The position numbers were made by a program, and so were the translations under genes. A stretch of DNA of 8,428 bases, from contig CAMWWS010000102.1 in assembly GCA_947178085.1 (NCBI GenBank), positions 1 to 8,428 on the forward strand, read 5' to 3'. This stretch comes from an uncultured Lachnospiraceae bacterium. GTDB lineage: Bacteria; Bacillota_A; Clostridia; Lachnospirales; Lachnospiraceae. Positions within the stretch are counted from its first letter, which is position 1. Each line of letters opens with the position of its first letter. Shown piece after piece: positions 5,614 to 8,428 of this stretch. The notes beneath the pieces are model-generated. The model saw only the letters and a list, made by a program, of their open reading frames with translations, was not told where the DNA came from and searched no databases.

Positions 5614-6759
5614 CTACCAAATCCGGTAATTACCGCTCAAAGCCAGAAATGCAAAGAAGTACAGGCAGTTATCATAATATCTTCTTTCCCCTGTTCTAAG
5701 CGGAAGCTTCCAGAAACATTCCACCCATTCCTTTGTATAAGCGTTAAACGCTGCGTTACACGCTGCGAGCGAAGCCTGCGCGATTGTCGCTGTGATTGCT
5801 ACAGGGTGCAGCGGCGTCTCTTCGGCTATTTTTCCATCAATCTCATATACATGGTAAGAATCTTTTCGCATATCAGAAATCAAATATTCCTGAATACGGT
5901 CGGCAGCTGCCCTTTGTCCATTGTCCTCTCCGAACCACTCATAATCCAATCCTATATTAGCCACTGTTCTGTATGAATCACTGAAGAACCAGTCATGTCT
6001 GTCGTCTGTCCAAGGCAGTTTCCTGCTCATGGGCGTACCGTCAAATTCCGCATACTCCGCACAGAAGCCGGTCACGGGATGACAGGCTTTCGCCAGATAT
6101 TCCCTGCTGGATTTCGCTGCCTGCTTCCAGAATTCTCTGTCTTCTTCTTTCGCCCATAGCGCAAATAATTCATAAAAATGCGGCAGATGATAAGAGGGAT
6201 CTGTAAAATCTGAACCCGGCACAAAAAGTATCTGATGATTCTCACGATTCCACATCGCGCATCCCGGCCTGCCATTCTGACCCTTATGAATACAGGCATC
6301 AAGAAGTATTTCCGCTTCTTTGGAGTATTCGAAGATTCCTTCCCCGTCTCCCCATCTATGGGAAGCAAAGAACAATGACATCGCGAAAAATTCTTCACCG
6401 TCCGGCGCCGGACCATCAGCATTTTTACTTCCGTCTGTGGCGCAGGACCATGCAAAATAGCCTTCATTATCTCCCTTATCCATCCACATATATGTCTTTG
6501 CCCATTTCCACAGTCTGTCAAATTCTTCCTTCATGTCAAGCTGTACGCAGATCATCATGCCATAGCTCATACCCTCTGTTCTGGCGTCATTATTGCCAGT
6601 ATCAACTATGTATGCCATGTCGTCTCCCACAGGATAGTAAAGCTTCTCTCCTTCTTTTTGGAAAAAAGTATACTTAATCTCCTCCAGCCTTTGCTTAATC
6701 TGTTCGTCGCTTACGCCGATTTCAGCAAATACATTTCGATAGCTTTTTTTCTCAGCCAT
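5614..6759 (-). CDS. GH8 reducing-end xylose-releasing exo-oligoxylanase (Rex)
   Basis: A 381-residue GH8 enzyme, close to the usual 380-390 residues of Rex (EC 3.2.1.156), which cuts one xylose from the reducing end of xylo-oligosaccharides with inversion. Motifs visible: NNDARTEGMSYGMM with general acid Glu62, APDGEEFFAMSLFFA with Asp120, FFSDSYRTVANIGLD with probable base Asp261, and TPLHPVA with Leu317-His318-Pro319. That Leu-His-Pro loop is reported to block the cleft in Rex enzymes and makes them exo-acting, which separates this protein from GH8 cellulases and chitosanases. No signal peptide is present, so it works in the cytoplasm on imported oligosaccharides. The ATG at 6759 has GGGAG at 6768-6772. 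It starts 14 bases after the GH127-type stop and ends 26 bases before GH43, in one operon. Assignment is strong; only kinetics could vary. Confidence 0.93.
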   Translation of the reverse strand: MAEKKSYRNVFAEIGVSDEQIKQRLEEIKYTFFQKEGEKLYYPVGDDMAYIVDTGNNDARTEGMSYGMMICVQLDMKEEFDRLWKWAKTYMWMDKGDNEGYFAWSCATDGSKNADGPAPDGEEFFAMSLFFASHRWGDGEGIFEYSKEAEILLDACIHKGQNGRPGCAMWNRENHQILFVPGSDFTDPSYHLPHFYELFALWAKEEDREFWKQAAKSSREYLAKACHPVTGFCAEYAEFDGTPMSRKLPWTDDRHDWFFSDSYRTVANIGLDYEWFGEDNGQRAAADRIQEYLISDMRKDSYHVYEIDGKIAEETPLHPVAITATIAQASLAACNAAFNAYTKEWVECFWKLPLRTGERRYYDNCLYFFAFLALSGNYRIW

Positions 6760-6767
6760 AATAATAT

Positions 6768-6772
6768 CTCCC
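6768..6772 (-). promoter_or_regulatory. Ribosome binding site of the GH8 gene
   Basis: GGGAG on the minus strand, then the spacer ATATTATT and the ATG at 6759. It sits between the start and the GH127-type TAA stop (6774-6776). Spacer and flanks repeat those of the GH27 gene. Confidence 0.8.
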
Positions 6773-6773
6773 T

Positions 6774-8372
6774 TTACTCTTTACGTTTAATCTTAAAATA
6801 AATCTGATATGGTTCAAATCCGATTTCATTCAGCTTCATAAAGCTTATGCCGGGATCCTGATTCTCAGTCCGGTAGAAAGTCCTGAATTCTCCCCACTGC
6901 CTTTCCGTATCGGCTGAAAGCTCATCCACAGGCTCACCGCTTTCCAGTTTCAGTAGCCTCTCCTGCTCTGTAATTCCTGCCAGTACATCAGGTCCATAAC
7001 GGAACGCACCCATATCGGCATCATCCGGCAGCGGAATAAACTTAAGTCCTATAGGCAGAAGAAGTATTATCCTATCGCCGTCGCTCCATGTTCTCTCACA
7101 GGAAACAAAGCTGTCTGTGCAGTCTGTCTGCGTTGTAAGCTCATCATTTATATATACGCTCGCTTTACCGTTTATCCAGTCCGGAATGCGTAAGTTTATG
7201 CTGCAATCCGTATTTTCTTTCATATGCAGTGTAAAAACATACTTTCTGAAATCCGGTTTATTTGCGTATGTGCTTGTAATATCGTTTACTGTCTGATGCA
7301 CACTGTTTTCCGAAGAATTCATCAGGCTGCCGTTCATGTAATCCTGCCTCTGTACAATCTTTATTTCATGACCGTTTATATCAAAGTCCGCATCGGAATC
7401 AACATACATTGTCACATAGAGGTTCTTTTCATTTTTATAATAAATTCTACGGTTCCACGCTGCATTTGCCTGAACCATGGTTCCGTGGCAGCAGAAAAAG
7501 CTGTCCATTTCTCCCGCCCAGTCCTTCCTGCTCGCGGCTTTCATAGGTAAAAAATAGGTAAGCAGTCCGCTTCCCAGACTTCCTTTCCATGAAAGTCCCT
7601 GCCAGTAGGTCTGCGCCATAATTCCATTACGCGCATTATACTCTATGTAGTGCATATATTCAGGATTCTTAGTGTGCCTGAAAAGAAACTCCGCTAAACG
7701 GCACATATTATATACAGTACAATGCTCCTGATTTTTGTCACCCAGTCTTGCCTTCAGCTTTTTCATCGGAGTCCATACTTCACCCTGAGTCTGTCCTCCG
7801 GTTACAAAAGCACCTCTGTCTGTTACCGCGCACTTCCAATAACATTCTACAATTCTAAGCCACTTCCTATCTCCGGTCACTTCATACGCTCTTGCACATC
7901 CCAGTGCTTCCGGTATCGTAGTGTTGGCATGCATATTAGTAAGAACATCTTTTCCTTCCAAAAGAGGCTCAAAAAGTCTTCCCCTATAGTATTTTTCTAA
8001 AAGACCCTTATACTTTTCATTTCCGGTAATATCCAGCAAATCCGCCCATACCTCGAGCATACCACCGGTTTCCACATCCAGAATATTATCAAATTCTTCT
8101 CTGCTATACTCTTTACTCCACCTGTCAAACCAGTCTGCAAGCTTATCTGCTATATTAAGAGCCTTTTCGATTTCCATATAACGATATACATCTACAAGAC
8201 CCATAAACAGCTTATGAATCGTATATTGTGGCGCCCAGATGCTCTTACCCTTGCCAATCCAATACAGGTATTTCTCAGGAATCGGGCAAGCCCATTCACC
8301 GCCGTTTTCCTGCTGACATATGGACAGTTCATCAAGAATCGCTTCTGTCTTCGCTTTTAACTCCCTGTCTCC
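6774..8372 (-). CDS. GH127-type (DUF1680) beta-L-arabinofuranosidase-like enzyme, 5' end missing
   Basis: At least 532 residues of a GH127/DUF1680 protein, probably releasing beta-linked L-arabinofuranose, though the family has several specificities. The frame continues upstream of the ATG at 8204 to the true insert end at 8372; those 56 codons encode family motifs such as PIPEKYLYWIGKG and WAPQYTIHKLFMGL, so 8204 is internal. In partial numbering the TGGQTQGEVW motif gives Glu198, NQEHC gives Glu216 and Cys218, and FFCCHG gives Cys294/Cys295. These match the zinc-Glu-3Cys site in which one cysteine is the nucleophile in the characterised enzyme. The alpha/alpha barrel is followed by C-terminal beta-sandwich domains. 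Members are about 600-650 residues, so roughly 80-110 N-terminal residues are missing. A signal peptide cannot be judged. It is the first visible gene of the operon. The EHC variant is frequent in Firmicutes members with untested substrates. Confidence 0.88.
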   Translation of the reverse strand, partial: GDRELKAKTEAILDELSICQQENGGEWACPIPEKYLYWIGKGKSIWAPQYTIHKLFMGLVDVYRYMEIEKALNIADKLADWFDRWSKEYSREEFDNILDVETGGMLEVWADLLDITGNEKYKGLLEKYYRGRLFEPLLEGKDVLTNMHANTTIPEALGCARAYEVTGDRKWLRIVECYWKCAVTDRGAFVTGGQTQGEVWTPMKKLKARLGDKNQEHCTVYNMCRLAEFLFRHTKNPEYMHYIEYNARNGIMAQTYWQGLSWKGSLGSGLLTYFLPMKAASRKDWAGEMDSFFCCHGTMVQANAAWNRRIYYKNEKNLYVTMYVDSDADFDINGHEIKIVQRQDYMNGSLMNSSENSVHQTVNDITSTYANKPDFRKYVFTLHMKENTDCSINLRIPDWINGKASVYINDELTTQTDCTDSFVSCERTWSDGDRIILLLPIGLKFIPLPDDADMGAFRYGPDVLAGITEQERLLKLESGEPVDELSADTERQWGEFRTFYRTENQDPGISFMKLNEIGFEPYQIYFKIKRKE

Positions 8373-8428
8373 CTGACTCTAATACACATCTCCGAGCCCA
8401 CGAGACAGGAAGAAATATCGTATGCCGT
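8373..8428. other. Illumina Nextera i7 adapter sequence (artefact)
   Basis: From 8373 the sequence follows the Nextera transposon mosaic end (8373-8391), the rest of the read-2 adapter (to 8406), an 8-base index AGGAAGAA (8407-8414), one change from index N703 (AGGCAGAA), and the first 14 bases of the P7 end (8415-8428). Only four positions differ (8376, 8381, 8410, 8417) and all four read A. It is library sequence left on the contig end. Confidence 0.97.

Noticed and set aside
5440..5976. Plus-strand open frame of 178 codons
   Set aside because: It is antisense to the GH43 and GH8 genes, whose catalytic motifs are clear; its protein has no coherent domain.
8202..8204. ATG at 8204 as start of the GH127-type gene
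   Set aside because: Family motifs continue in frame upstream to 8372; the apparent stop beyond is adapter sequence.
1..8372. CRISPR array, tRNA or rRNA gene, insertion sequence
   Set aside because: No regularly spaced repeats, no cloverleaf-like or ribosomal segments and no transposase were seen by eye in the window.

Overview
The window looks like chromosomal DNA from a gut- or rumen-type Firmicute, most likely a Lachnospiraceae relative. This rests on A/T-rich gaps with strong GGAGG-type ribosome binding sites, a Gram-positive style lipoprotein, and small proteins resembling clostridial families (SEC-C protein, C_GCAxxG_C_C protein, short zinc-ribbon protein). It is a protein-family impression; no database was searched. 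All recognisable genes are on the minus strand, so the window reads right to left.

Right part (8372 to 2517): a five-gene glycan operon. In transcription order it encodes a GH127-type (DUF1680) beta-L-arabinofuranosidase-like enzyme cut by the window end, a GH8 reducing-end xylose-releasing exo-oligoxylanase, a GH43-CBM6 lipoprotein (arabinoxylan arabinofuranohydrolase type), a GH27 alpha-galactosidase-like enzyme, and a 63-residue zinc-ribbon protein whose start overlaps the GH27 stop. Gaps are 14, 26 and 60 bases, then an overlap. A hairpin-plus-U-tract terminator follows at about 2464-2502. The inferred scheme is that the surface lipoprotein removes arabinose from arabinoxylan, while the three enzymes without a visible signal peptide finish imported oligosaccharides. 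No transporter or regulator lies inside the window.

Middle (about 2440 to 1651): a small island holding a possible 3' remnant of a mobile-element gene, then a promoter, a short antitoxin-like gene, an overlapping RelE/ParE-type toxin gene and a strong, probably bidirectional terminator.

Left part (1407 to 14): a second operon with a SEC-C zinc-motif protein, a C_GCAxxG_C_C putative redox protein and a single-pass membrane protein with a cysteine-bearing tail. Its function is unknown.

The last 56 bases (8373-8428) are not biological. They match the Illumina Nextera mosaic end, i7 adapter, an N703-like index and the P7 start, with four substitutions, all to A. One substitution creates a false stop that would make a gene caller shorten the GH127 gene to an internal ATG. 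I did not find a clearly undescribed system. The best leads are the coupled zinc-ribbon protein, the unusual GH27 substrate-loop residues, and the toxin-antitoxin pair beside the gene remnant.
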